Positions 46,703 through 57,696 of a DNA stretch of 64,000 nucleotides are shown here, piece by piece. The notes beneath the pieces are model-generated. The model worked only from the letters and a program-made list of their open reading frames with translations. It had not been told where the DNA came from and searched no databases. Position 1 is the first letter of the stretch. Each line of letters opens with the position of its first letter. The stretch is from positions 124,001-188,000 of the forward strand of contig JAIWNI010000012.1 in NCBI GenBank assembly GCA_025331435.1, read 5' to 3'. Source of the DNA: Choanephora cucurbitarum. Lineage: Eukaryota; Mucoromycota; Mucoromycetes; Mucorales; Choanephoraceae. The position numbers were made by a program, and so were the translations under genes.

Positions 46703-48577
46703 ATGGAAGAGCCTATTGTCAAACTATCAAGACCAGAGTGGACACACAAGCAATGTATCAGTATTGCTCGGTTAGCAGCACAAGCATTAACTGAAACCGA
46801 GTCTCTTTTGACTCCATCATGGTCAGAACAATGGTGGCATACACTACTAGAATACCTTGAACTATCTCAACCTGAACTTGAATCACACATGATCACTTGT
46901 TCAGACGCTCTCGAGATCCTCAGTAACGAAGCACATGATATTCGTATCGAGGTCTTGTCCGATCTGCTTGCCTTAGCATTACATATTACACCTACTGCCA
47001 TGAAAGAAGATGCGAAACAGAGCAAAGCAAAGCATGTGATGTTATACGATGCCAAATCAAAGCGATTCTTACTTCAGATGGAGAAATGCTTAAAGCTGAC
47101 CCCTGGCGATTTGGGATCAGTCGAAAAGAACATTGCACAACAGATGTATTACAGTCTACTGGAACAACAAGAAAAGAGTGATGACCCAAACATAAAGAAC
47201 GCTATGGATCTATCTACACGTAAAGCACTTTCTGATTCCAATAAAAAGAAACAAGCCCTCAGATGGTTGGCTACTGGTGCTGGTGTGATTGGAGGTGGTG
47301 CAGTGATAGGTAAAATTAAAAAAAAAAAAAATACAGAAGGAATTAAGCTTGACTGACTTGCTTCTATAAAAGCCTTGACAGGTGGATTAGCTGCACCATT
47401 ACTTGGTTCCATCCTGGCAGGTGCAGGCATGTCATTTTTTGCCACAGCTGGAGGTGTAGCCTTAGTGACAAGTTTGTTTGGATTGACAGGAGGTGGGTTG
47501 ACCGGTTGGAAGATGCATAAAAGAGTCAAAGGCCTTGATCAATTTGAATTCAAGCAAATCTTAAATGATCCCGATTTACCTCCTATACCTGCCCTTCATT
47601 GTACCATTTGTGTTTCTGGTTTTCTATTAGAATCAAAAGATGAAACTAAGGTAAGAGAGAAGACAACAGCAGATCTTTCTAACTGACGATGAAAACATAA
47701 CAATAGACACCTTGGGAGCTAGCGTTTGAAAAGAATCGAACTCACGATGAAATCTTTTGCTTGGAATATGAGACAGATGAACTTTTGGAGTTGGGTTATT
47801 CTTTCAAGAAGTTTGTTAGAGATTCAGCTATAAAATATGCAGGCATGGAAGTAGCCAAACAGACTGTCCTGAAAGCATTTTTTGGTAAGTTTACCAAGAG
47901 AGTCAGTCATATTTCCTTAACACATCTTCTTCTTCTCTCTCCTCTAGCTGCTGTCACATTACCTGCAACCATTCTTAAGATGGCTGATGTCATTGACAAT
48001 CCATGGCAAGTAGTAGTCAACAGATCAAGACTAGCAGGCAACTGTAAGGTATACATAGATGTTTTGATGAAGTCACGATACATCTAAAACGACACGTTAT
48101 CATAGTGCTAGCCGATGTTCTGCAAGAAAGAGTTCAAGGAAGTAGACCATGTAGTTTGGTAAGACAATGTATGGGTCTTGATTCACTAGGCAGATAGCTC
48201 ATCACAGGAGTCTATAGGTTGCCTATAGTTGCGGTTCACTCGTCATCTGGCATTGTCTACTTGAGCTCAATAAGAGAGGTCTTCATGGTCTTGTGGACAA
48301 TGTCGTCTTGATGGGTGCACCTATCTCTATTGAGGACACTCAAGAATGGCAGGACGCTCTCAATGTTGTTTCTGGCCGATTTATCAATTGTTATTCAGAG
48401 AGTGATTGGGTCCTGGCCTATGTTTATCGCTTACATTCCCTCACAACTAATGTAGCTGGTCTAGAGCCAGTAAAGAACGTAAGCCATCGTATTGAGAATA
48501 TAATGGTAGAAATTGATGGTCATACGAAATATCCTACTGCTGTAAAAGAAGTCCTTGATCTTCTCAGACTGGAATAA
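46703..48577 (+). CDS. DUF726/TMCO4-like membrane alpha/beta-hydrolase
   Basis: Six exons: 46703-47309, 47382-47650, 47707-47884, 47948-48043, 48106-48158, 48218-48577; introns 72, 56, 63, 62, 59 nt (520 aa). The family includes human TMCO4 and yeast YFL034W (Mil1). The N-terminal 190 residues are helical. A Gly/Ala-rich hydrophobic hairpin (about 190-255; ATGAGVIGGGAVIG, LLGSILAGAGMSFFATAGGV) is the membrane part. Then come TPWELAFEKN, the hydrolase core with the nucleophile elbow and LVDNVVLMGAPIS. The elbow reads VAYSCGSLV, so Ser is kept but the first Gly of GxSxG is Ala. The end has GHTKYPTAVKEVLDLL. The fourth donor is GTAAGG at 48044; the alternative GTATAC would give the wrong phase. 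Confidence 0.88.
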
Positions 48578-48703
48578 TACCTATGTTCTCTTGTATAAAA
48601 AAAAAGAGGTGTTTATTATTTTACTGCTTTCACTATTTCCAGAAATAGCAGCCATTTAACAATGAGGTGTTTGTGTATGAGGATGGCCTAACAAGTAAAT
48701 AAA

Positions 48704-50160
48704 TCAAAATATGCCACATGTTAAAATCGACTTGAATTTTCGCCAACTAGTGTTGGTTTTTGTTTTGGTGAAACTCATCTTACAGTCATCCATTTTAGCT
48801 ATCGAAGTATCATAATTTCTGTTCATTGACATTGGCTCTGTTGTTCTGGCCAGATTGATAATTTCATGTTGCTGATGAGGGGGTAATAAGGGTGGTGCCT
48901 CCAGCATCAGAGGTTTGTTATTTTCCTTTTCCATCTTTCTGGCAATAATTCTATCCTGCCAACCCTTTGCTTCTTTTGTGCTTAATTCGACCCAATCGTA
49001 AATACCATCATTTTCCTCTCCAATATCTCGAAGGATTTCATAGAATAGTTTGCGCATATAATCGTAATTGGGTGTTTCTTCAAATCCCAATTTACGTGTG
49101 TATTGCATGTATTTGACTAATTGATCTACAATAGGTGGCATAAGGGTAAATTCAATTGGATTTCTTTTTTTTTTTTACTTGGAAATGTTTCACAAAGAGA
49201 AGGAATAGGTGTCAATTGCTTTGTTTCGCCTATTTTTTCATACTTGAGTCGATTGGTAGCAGCCTTGATTCCTTGCCAAGGTAAAGATCCTCTTAAGAAA
49301 TATAAAATGACATGACCCAAAGCCTCCAAATCATCTCGACGGGATTGCTCTATGAAACATAGCAGTCAATAAATAGCATGATAAGAATGATAAAATTTAC
49401 CTCTTCCAAGGTGTGTATTGATACTCATGTATCTGGCTGTTCCAGACAGGTCTTTTCGTTCTTGATAAGGTATGTGCTTCTTTGTTATTTTGTCTCGGTA
49501 TAGCTTAGCCATACCAAAGTCAATAACAAACAGCTGACTTTCTTTGTCAGTACCTGGTAATCCAACCAGAAAGTTATCAGGCTTTATGTCGCGATAGATT
49601 AAGTCTCGTTCGTGTATTGATTGTATTCTGGATATCTACCATCATGTAATGAGTGAACATGGCATCTAACGCATAACCAGACTTACCATCTGAATGGCCA
49701 ACATAGCAGCAGTCTTGATCGAGAATCGTCTTCCACAGACATCAAACAATTCTTCCAGACTTGGGCCCAACAAGTCCATTACTAAAGTATGATATAAATC
49801 ATTCTGGCCCAAATAATAAACACTCGGTACTCCGACTATCAGATGTTATTGATACTATGTTATCTATTATGTTCCATACTTTACTTGTTCCAGACATGAT
49901 CTTATAAGCACTGTATTCATCTTTTAATTGAGGTGTCTCACTTGACTTTGGCTCAAATTTGATAGCCACTTGTTGGCTTGTTATCAGATTGGTACCTTTT
50001 TATTTAAATCAACGTACTGTTCTTTATGCTAACTTTGAGATAATCTATTACCTTCAAAAATGACACCAAAACTTCCTTCTCCTAGCTTTTTACCTACTTT
50101 GAAGTGTCCACCAACAATGCTGTCAACTACTCTTTCAAGTGAAGAGGCTTCCGTTGTCAT
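48704..50160 (-). CDS. Casein kinase I with C-terminal CaaX-like motif
   Basis: Six exons: 50160-50052, 49995-49885, 49835-49687, 49635-49401, 49349-49179, 49125-48704; introns 56, 49, 51, 51, 53 nt (398 aa). Kinase domain about 18-310: [23 protein letters not shown], the CK1-type catalytic loop [28 protein letters not shown], and [38 protein letters not shown] is the usual CK1 C-lobe end. The tail is Pro/Asn-rich, then basic ([10 protein letters not shown]) and ends TCGIF, a plausible CaaX box (CGIF) for prenylation. Yck-type kinases usually end in palmitoylated cysteines. Membrane attachment is therefore likely, by a different lipid (inference). Convergent with the DUF726 gene, 126 bp apart. 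Confidence 0.94.
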
Positions 50161-51191
50161 CGCGTTTTTATGAGAAAATAAAGAAAGAAAGAAAGAAAGA
50201 AAGAAAGGGAGACTATACACTGTCTTTTTTTTTTTTGAATTTCAGCATGAAAATAAACTTTATTTAGCATAAAATTGAATTCCACTTGTTAAAAGAGAGA
50301 ATACTATTAGAAACCAAAAGACTCTCACTATGAGATTCGTATCAGTAAGCTTATTTAGACAGGCATGGATAGACTTGGCTGAAATATGTCAGATGAAAAA
50401 TCATTTTAAGAGCACTTCTGCATTTTCTATAGTCTAGAATATAAACTAAATAAAAGTGTCTAGAAGCTCATCGTATGATAAATACTCTCAAGCTATTTTG
50501 TTCTAGAAATAGTGATTCTTCTTAAAAAGGAAACTAGTCCATCTGTAAACATGAGAGAGAAGGGGGTGTGTGTTTGATATGAAATCATGATGGCGTTTAT
50601 ATGGGGATCCTCTTTTATTTTTATTTTTGTTATTTTTAATTCACAGGCAGATCTAATTTTTTTTTCCTTTTCCTCTCTCACTCTTTTTTTTCCCCTCCTC
50701 CCCCCCCCTTGTAAGCCATTTATCTCTTTATTGTTTTAACTTACATTCCAGTACAAACTTATAAGCCAATCTATAACTAACTATAAGAAAATAAAGCAAC
50801 TGTTTATCAAGCTCAAGTTCATTTTGTTGTCATCATAAAGTGTACTTTAGAATGATATTGGTTTTTGATGAGAAAAAAAGAGAGAGAGAAAGAGGATCTG
50901 ATGGATAGAAAAAAAAATTATTTTAATTTCAAACTACGCTCACTTTCCAAGAAGCAATTTAATTGGACGCTGCTATTTTCAGAGATAAAGCGAAAAAAAA
51001 AAAGTGAGAGAGCAAGAACTAAGAGGCAGAGACAGCAAAAAAAAAAAATATTTTTTTTTCTCTCTTTCTATTTCTATTATTACACTATCTACTACCACAC
51101 ACTGGAAAACTAAACAGAGACTATTTCTACTTTTTACCCTTTCTTGCTTACAACTTCTCTCTCTCTCTTCGATTAAGACAAATACCCTCTC
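50161..51191. other. Divergent promoter region
   Basis: 1 kb between CK1 and the PHD gene. A (GAAA)n tract (about 50179-50207) lies right at the CK1 start. Long C/T and A/T runs occur around 50640-50710 and 50990-51180. No gene seen. Confidence 0.5.
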
Positions 51192-53131
51192 ATGAGTAAG
51201 CATTTCTTTCACCACCATGACTATATACTCATAACTTCCATAGCAACTGCAACTTCCACAAGAAACAGAACGGGCCACAGTGGCAGAAGAAAGCAAAAGA
51301 TACCTGAACCGGTCATTGCTTCAGACGAAGAAAGTGTAGAAGACGAATCAGTAACAAGATGCGTCTGTGGAGAATCACGTAAGTTTCATTCTATCGAAAA
51401 TGAACAACAGGTTGTACTTATTTATTTTTTGTAGATAGCATTGGTCTTATGGTATGTTGCGATCAGTGCGAAGTATGGCAGCACTGTGAATGCATGGGTT
51501 TAGACGAAGACGAGATCCCTGACCAATACTTTTGTGAACTATGTAAACCTTCTGATCACATAGAAGTCAAAGGTTATGACAAGTAAGTTATCACTCTTAT
51601 TCTTATACTCAACAAAAAAAAAAGACTCATTTAGTGTGTGGGTGTATATGCATGTAATCCTTTTTTTTTTCTATAAAAAAAAAGAGAGAGAGAGAGAGGG
51701 CTGTGTGACTTCAACTCATATATACACACACACACACAATAACAATTCAAATGAAACTAACTATAAAATCAAAAGAACGCGTAGATACTATAAGCCTTCC
51801 TCACCACTGACATTGGAAGCATTAGAAAAGAAAGCACCCAAGAGAAGAACAACATTTAATAGTCGAGAAGCATCTATTTCTGTTGAGGAGGTACTGGCTT
51901 TCAGGAATGCTATTGAACAATCCAAGACATATGATGCTTCTGGCATGCAAATCCCCAATAACATCAAAGTTCAACAATATGATTCTATGGAGCAAAAGTT
52001 GACAGTATTACAAGATTATGGTAAAAGAAAGAGAAAAGCGAAAAAAAAATTAGTGAATTCATTCTTTTCTTTTATATAGAAGACACATTGGTAAAGCAAG
52101 TCCGACCCAAGCGACAGAATAATAATAATAAGAAATCATCAGAGGAATCCCTTAAGCCAGCTAGCAAGACAAAGGAAAAGAAGCCTCGTAATCGCTATAC
52201 CCAAAGACAGTCTTCTTCATCTACATACAATACCACCACTACATCAATATCAACCATTGCCTCTACCCTGACTACTACGCCCACCTCTATCACACCCCCT
52301 CCTCCTAATCCTCCTATTCTATCAAATGCTACCAATACAAATAATATTATCAGTCATAGTGCGAATAGTACACGCCGAACCAATCAGCACAAAGCATCCC
52401 GATCTCGTACTTCAACACCACAACCTGAGTCACGAACACCCACCAGTTGTGGAAGTCAGCTATTTGAGCACTTTTCACAGTCCGCAAGAGAAACTTCACC
52501 TCCCGCTAAAATACGATATCCTTCCCACCGTATGACCATTCCTGATATGAACAGAAGGGCAAACCAGATACTTGAATATATCTGCTCTCTACAGGTGGAG
52601 ATGGCTACCAAAAAGCGTCATAGTTTACATACCAAGGAAGAAGACCAAGAAGAGGATGAAGAAGAAGAAAGTCAAAAGCGTCGTAAACTACTAGACGCTC
52701 AAATCAGTGAAGCCATGACCAAGGCTGCCCTGGAGTTAGATAAACAGCATATGGAAGACGATAAAGCAAGTGATTCTTCAAAAGAGAATCGTCGTCCTAC
52801 ACCTATTCTGATACCTGGCAAATTTGACCGTGCTTCATCACCCTCAAGTTCACTCAGTAGTGCAAGTACCATTCCACTGGATGACGATCGTCTACTGGAA
52901 GATGAGAAAAGCATGGCTGAAGAAGCGATTGATCGAATGCGGAAACCAAAGAGTGAACAATCCTCAATGGAAATCATGGATCTATTGACTCGGGAAGTAA
53001 TCACTTTTCAACGCAAATTTGGTGTCATGAGTGGCCATTCCTCATCACCGCTAGATCCTATGCTGGAAGATACAAGTGATGGGCCTGTCACAAGGAGCAA
53101 CAGATCCATGTTGGCAGAGCGTTCTTGGTAG
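51192..53131 (+). CDS. PHD-finger protein, Cti6-like (Rpd3L histone deacetylase subunit family)
   Basis: Exons: 51192-51195, 51244-51378, 51435-51582, 51776-52020, 52080-53131 (527 aa). The C4HC3 PHD finger (about residues 40-90) reads RCVCGES...MVCCDQCEVWQHCECMG...YFCELC with all zinc ligands. In Cti6-type proteins it reads histone H3K4 methylation for the Rpd3L deacetylase. The sequence after it (RRYYKPSSPLTLEALEKKAP, RRTTFNSREASISVEEVL) is basic and probably interacts within the complex. The rest is Ser/Thr/Pro-rich with acidic runs and a C-terminal helix (ITFQRKFGVM). The first intron (51196-51243, 48 nt, GTAAGC...CATAG) is a multiple of three, so retention would only lengthen the N-terminus by 16 residues. 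Intron 3 is unusually long (193 nt). Confidence 0.85.
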
Positions 53132-53199
53132 TTGTTTATTTATTTCATGTTCTTTATTATTTTGTATATACAGTCTTTTTTTTATGTGTGAAATGTTTA

Positions 53200-55867
53200 T
53201 TATTTCTTATTAGCAAGTAAATTCTTTTGAAGATGAGCCCATTGAGCACCACCCATTTGAATCTTTTTTCTTCTAGGTTGACTTGTGCCAGTTGGCACAT
53301 CCATGCGTTGTGGTCGTACAAACGCATCTTGACTCACACTACCCCATGTATCAGGGTTGCGTTCTTCTGGTTGAGAAGGGCTTTTTTCTATTGTGAAATC
53401 ACTCAGCTTGAGTTGAACATGCTTCACTGGCTTTGAATCTGATGCTAGCTGAACATTTTCAACTGACATGTCTTCTTGTTTGTATATCTCACTTAATCGA
53501 AGCACAACAGGCTCAGGTGGATCATAGAGTGAAATGGTAGCCTGATGAGTTCCACTTTCCTTGTTGGAGATAAATGAAGGCACTGCTGTGTCTTCTTGTT
53601 GTGCAAACTCTCCCCAATTGAGTGAAATGGTGGGTGTCTTTTTAGGTTCCTCTTGGAAATCACTTAGGCTGAAAGAGACCTCTTGGGGTACTGAGGGCTT
53701 GGGTTCAGGTTGTGAAATGACTGGCTGAGTTGTTGGCAATGTATAGGATGGTCCTTTATCGTCTCGTTTGGTTTCAACCACATCACTTGTTTCAGCAAAC
53801 GATTTCCAACGCATACTGGTGTCTTCTTCCACAGGCTGGATCTTGTTTCGCCAGGAATCCTTGAATCCAGTTGCCTTCTCTGTTTCCTGATCCAAATTGG
53901 ATCCTTCATTTAATGCAGACTCGCTTGGTTGATTCCAGTCATTAGAATTGACTGGCATAGATGGAGTGTGTTCAGGTGTATCGGGTTGCTGCCAGCTGTT
54001 GGATGCAGCTTGTGTCCAGCTGGCTTCCTTTTGCCATTCATCAGAGCTTGTCTGCTCTTTCTTCTTTTCTACCTCTAGTTCTCTAAACTGTGTCCAGCTG
54101 GCTTCCTTTTGCCATTCGTTAGATCCTTCTTGCTCTTTCTCTATCTTTTGTTCTTCTGGTTTTTCAGTCTGTGTCCAATCAGCCTCCTTCTGCCATTCAT
54201 CAGAGCTTGTCTTCTTTTCTGCTTCTAGTTCTCCAAACCGTGTCCAACTCGATTCCTTTTGTCGTTCATCCGAACTGTTTTGGTCTTTCTCTTCTTTTTC
54301 TGTTTCATCAGTCTGTGTCCAACTGGCTTCCTTTTGCCATTCATTCGAATGTGTTGGTTCGTTTCTTGTCTCCTCTTCATCGACAGGTACTTTCAAAGCA
54401 TGCCATGCAGCCACTGCCTCTGCTTCTTGCTCTTTGCTCATAGTGACAGCAGGTTTGGGTTTCTTTGCCTCAAATTCTTTGTAATCATCCAAGACACCCC
54501 ATTTGTAAACAGGTTTTTCTTCCGTCATAGTACGCTCCTCTCTTACTATAGGCTCTGCACACTCTTCCTTTTCTGCTATAGGTTCGGTTTCCTTTGTTGT
54601 ATGTTTTTCCTCTTCAACAATAGATTCTTTTTCCTCTGCCTTGGGCTCTTTCTTTTCTGTTGCAGGTTCTTCCTGCATTTTAGTGTTTTCCTCCTCTACA
54701 ACAAGCTCATCCTTATTTACAGTAGATTCCTTCTCTTCTGCGATAGGTTCCTTCTCTTCTGCGATAGGTTCCTTCTCTTCTGCGATAGGTTCCTTCTCTT
54801 CTGCGATAGGTTCCTCCTCCTTCTTTGCAGCAGGTTCTTCTTTCTCAATAACAGGTTCCTTCTCCTCCGAAATAGATTGATCTTTCTCTTCCTTCTTCTC
54901 TAAAACAGGCTGTTGATCCTCTGTATGAGTTGTTACTACTTCCTCCTTAACTTCTCCATTTTCAGCTGGTTGAGCCGGATCCGACAGGTTTTGTGGAGAT
55001 GGTGGGCTGATTTTCTCTTCCAAAGGACTGGTTGAGGCGTCATTTTGGCCTTGATCAGGTGCTTTACCTAAAAGTCGAAGGAGATCTTCTTCCTCATTAT
55101 CTGATGTATCTGACATATCATCAGCCCAAGAAAAGGAGAAGTTGGCAGAGTGTGTTGCAGCACGAGCAGCTTTTTCGTCATATGGCAACTCCTTCTTTTG
55201 AGAAACAGTAGGCTGTTGAGGCGTGATGAGTACCACTGTTTTGTTTTTAAGATAGAAAAAAAAAATAAGTATTGCCTTTCTGTTATAGTATCTTCTACTT
55301 ACCATTATAAGGATAATTTGATGGATTGGCAGGTCCTTTAGGTTGATTGTTTTCTTCATCTGATTCATCGTTAGGCTGATAGTTATTCCAGGCAGCAATG
55401 GCCTTTTTCACTTCTGGGGTTTCATCTTCTCTATTCAACTCATGATATTCTCTGTATCGATGACCATTGCTAAAGTTGTTTTTGTTCTGAAAGCCGCCAT
55501 TACGATTATCGTACGCATTATCTTCAAACACACTACGGTTGAGTCGTCCTCCAGTTGGTTGATAAGAATGTTGGCCGAATGACGATCGAGGATGAGTACG
55601 ATCGGCATCTAAAGCAGCCCAACGACTGACGGGTGCAGATGATTTTTCTCGGTCAGCAGCAAGGCTATCCCAACGACCACCACTGGTCTGAGGCTCTTTC
55701 TTTGGTTCGTCGTTTGTCTCTATAGTGACTGAGTCAGGAGGCGGCGTTTCTTTGCTGTCGTCTATGTTCTCATCTTGACTCTCGGTCAAAGGCTCGTTTA
55801 TCTCGTCTTCCTCCACCATATCTGCCCAAGACTTTCCTGTTGGTTCAACGCGAAGAGAGTCATCCAT
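53200..55867 (-). CDS. Repeat-rich disordered protein with EWQKEASWTQ repeats
   Basis: Two exons, 55867-55303 and 55235-53200, with a 67-nt GT-AG intron (866 aa). Family not recognised. The N-terminus has short Trp-containing motifs (KSWADMVEEDE, GRWDSL, SRWAAL), then KKAIAAWNNYQP and FSWADDMSDTSDNEEED. A long Glu/Lys stretch contains tandem EEKEPIA heptads (21-bp DNA repeats at about 54735-54805). Six or seven copies of a motif like SNEWQKEASWTQ follow (about 54000-54345), and later NSWQQPD, NDWNQP and DSWRN. The C-terminus is basic (QPRRKKIQMGGAQWAHLQKN). Regularly spaced Trp motifs in an acidic disordered chain suggest multivalent binding, perhaps RNA granule or translation related, but this is inference. 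Confidence 0.8.
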
Positions 55868-57696
55868 TTCAAGAATAGTGTGTGTGTGTGTGTGTGTGTA
55901 TATCTAAACAATGAATAATTAAATGAATAATTAAAAAAAAAACGGGTTTTTCGTCTTGACACTTTTTTTTTCTTTGCTTTTCTTTATGCGGGATATAAAT
56001 TGAGTAGTACAAGTGTTTACCAAAACTCAAAATAACAATGCATTAGAGTTGTTCCATTGCCAATTAGGCACCTGTTGCTTTTAAAGGGAAAAATGGTCGA
56101 GATTTTAAGCAGATCCAATTAGCCCTCTTAAACATGGTTTAATCTGAAAAATTTTGGTCTATTTCTTTTTAGCAAATAGCTTCAAATGAAATTCTTACCA
56201 AAATAGTTATCAAACTGGCTGATTGAACACTTAATAAAGCACTTCAGGAGATCAACAAAAACCCCTTTAAATTATTTTTGTTGTTTTCGTGTTGCGCAAA
56301 CTCACATTAAGAAATCAAGTGCACTTTATTACAAAAGTTATTTAAAATACGAAAAGCAAAAAATTTTGTTAGTTGCATTATTTGAGAGTGTTGATATTTC
56401 AAGATTCTCATCTCTGTATTATACTAATGATCAAATCAAATAGTGTTTTAGTGCAATGCTCATTTTGAAGGACCACATATTTACAGCGTTAATCGAACTT
56501 CGGTTCCCTCAAGACAGTTCCCTAAATCAAAATCGTTGCCTGAATTTCGTTTCCTAAATTAGGGGATGTCTCTATCTAAAATCAAACTATTCGAAAGCTT
56601 GGATCAAATATCAACTCTTCCAGATATGATCAAACATGTGTTGTGTTTAAAGGAGATTGCCTTAGAAACTGCCATCAAGATTGAAAAAGTCTCTTTGTAT
56701 ATTCACACTAATCTAAAGCGCCCTGCTCCAAATTCACCTTTGTATTATTAAAGTTGTCCTCTCACGTACGCTTAAAAAAACAGAGGATCCAAGCTACTGT
56801 GATAAATGATCAATTACAATAAAGTACCTGATCGAGATATTTTTAATTTCCAATCCAGGATATTAACTAAGCTAGTCTTATTGTTTATATGAGTATACTT
56901 CTCTTTTAATTTTTCTTTGTATAACTTTTGAAGTGATTGTCTTTTTGTCGAGTCTAATCAGAACTCGCGGCTCCTTTTTCTTTCGATATAGTCACTGTCT
57001 TGCATTTGTCTATCTTTACGGAGGAAAGTATTACAAAAAAAAATGCAAAGATTTCTTATTGACGTCAGTACGTTCTGTAAAAGCAAGTTCGTCTACAATT
57101 AAGAAAGTCTTAACTGCAGCTAATATAGCTGTCATATTTGGCTACACTAACGTCCCTAACCGCGCGCAAAAGACTACTCTCCATATTTGTTCAGCGCTCT
57201 TGGTAAGCTCCTCCGCCATTTTTTTGCTAAAATCATACTCAAAACTCTGTTTGTCGTTTATCTATATTGTTGTCGAGTTAGCGAGTCTGTTCATGTACAA
57301 CAATGATTTTGGCTCAACTTTTTTTTTTAGTTTACTATTTGGTTGATGAACAATCTAGAGTTCTAATCATGCTGCCAGAAAGAGGGAATGAGTTTAGCGA
57401 TGCAACTGTTTTTAAACACAATTACTGAAGTATGAATTGTTGTCCTTACCATCAATAAACCAGCGTAGCGATCGCTCAATATAAGAGTGTAATTCTCAAG
57501 ATATGCACATTCTTAAACAAAGCAGCTATTGTAATAGTTGATCTAAGGGTCATATTGAGCAAAAAGAGAAAGTTCAAATAAAAATGTCTCCTATTATGTC
57601 GTCCTTTTTTTTTCCTTCTTACTTCCTAGCAATCTAAAATGATATCTTTTTATTATTAATGTTATTGTATTTAGCATTTTGAACACCTAGTCAAGC
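55868..57696. other. Spacer with MITE fragment and doubtful ORFs
   Basis: A (GT)n run lies at 55878-55898 just before the start of the minus-strand gene. A MITE half is at about 56484-56570. Two plus-strand ORFs (56566-56751 and 56933-57346) have no recognisable domains, and the second is hydrophobic and Ser-rich. I do not call them genes. Confidence 0.45.
56484..56570 (-). mobile_element. MITE copy 4 (half element)
   Basis: Matches the reverse complement of the first half of copy 1 (AACTTCGGTTCCCTCAAGAC, then CAGTTCCCTAAATCAAAAT), ending in GGGGATG. Only one end is present, so it is truncated. Confidence 0.7.

Noticed and set aside
54259..54903. 214-codon plus-strand ORF with many Phe/Leu/Cys, seemingly a membrane protein
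   Set aside because: Antisense of the Glu/Lys repeats of the minus-strand disordered protein; the hydrophobicity comes from reversed GAA/GAG codons.
56933..57346. 137-codon plus-strand ORF
   Set aside because: Hydrophobic and Ser-rich, with no ATG-context support, no intron signals and no recognisable family. Kept only as a doubtful ORF in the spacer entry.
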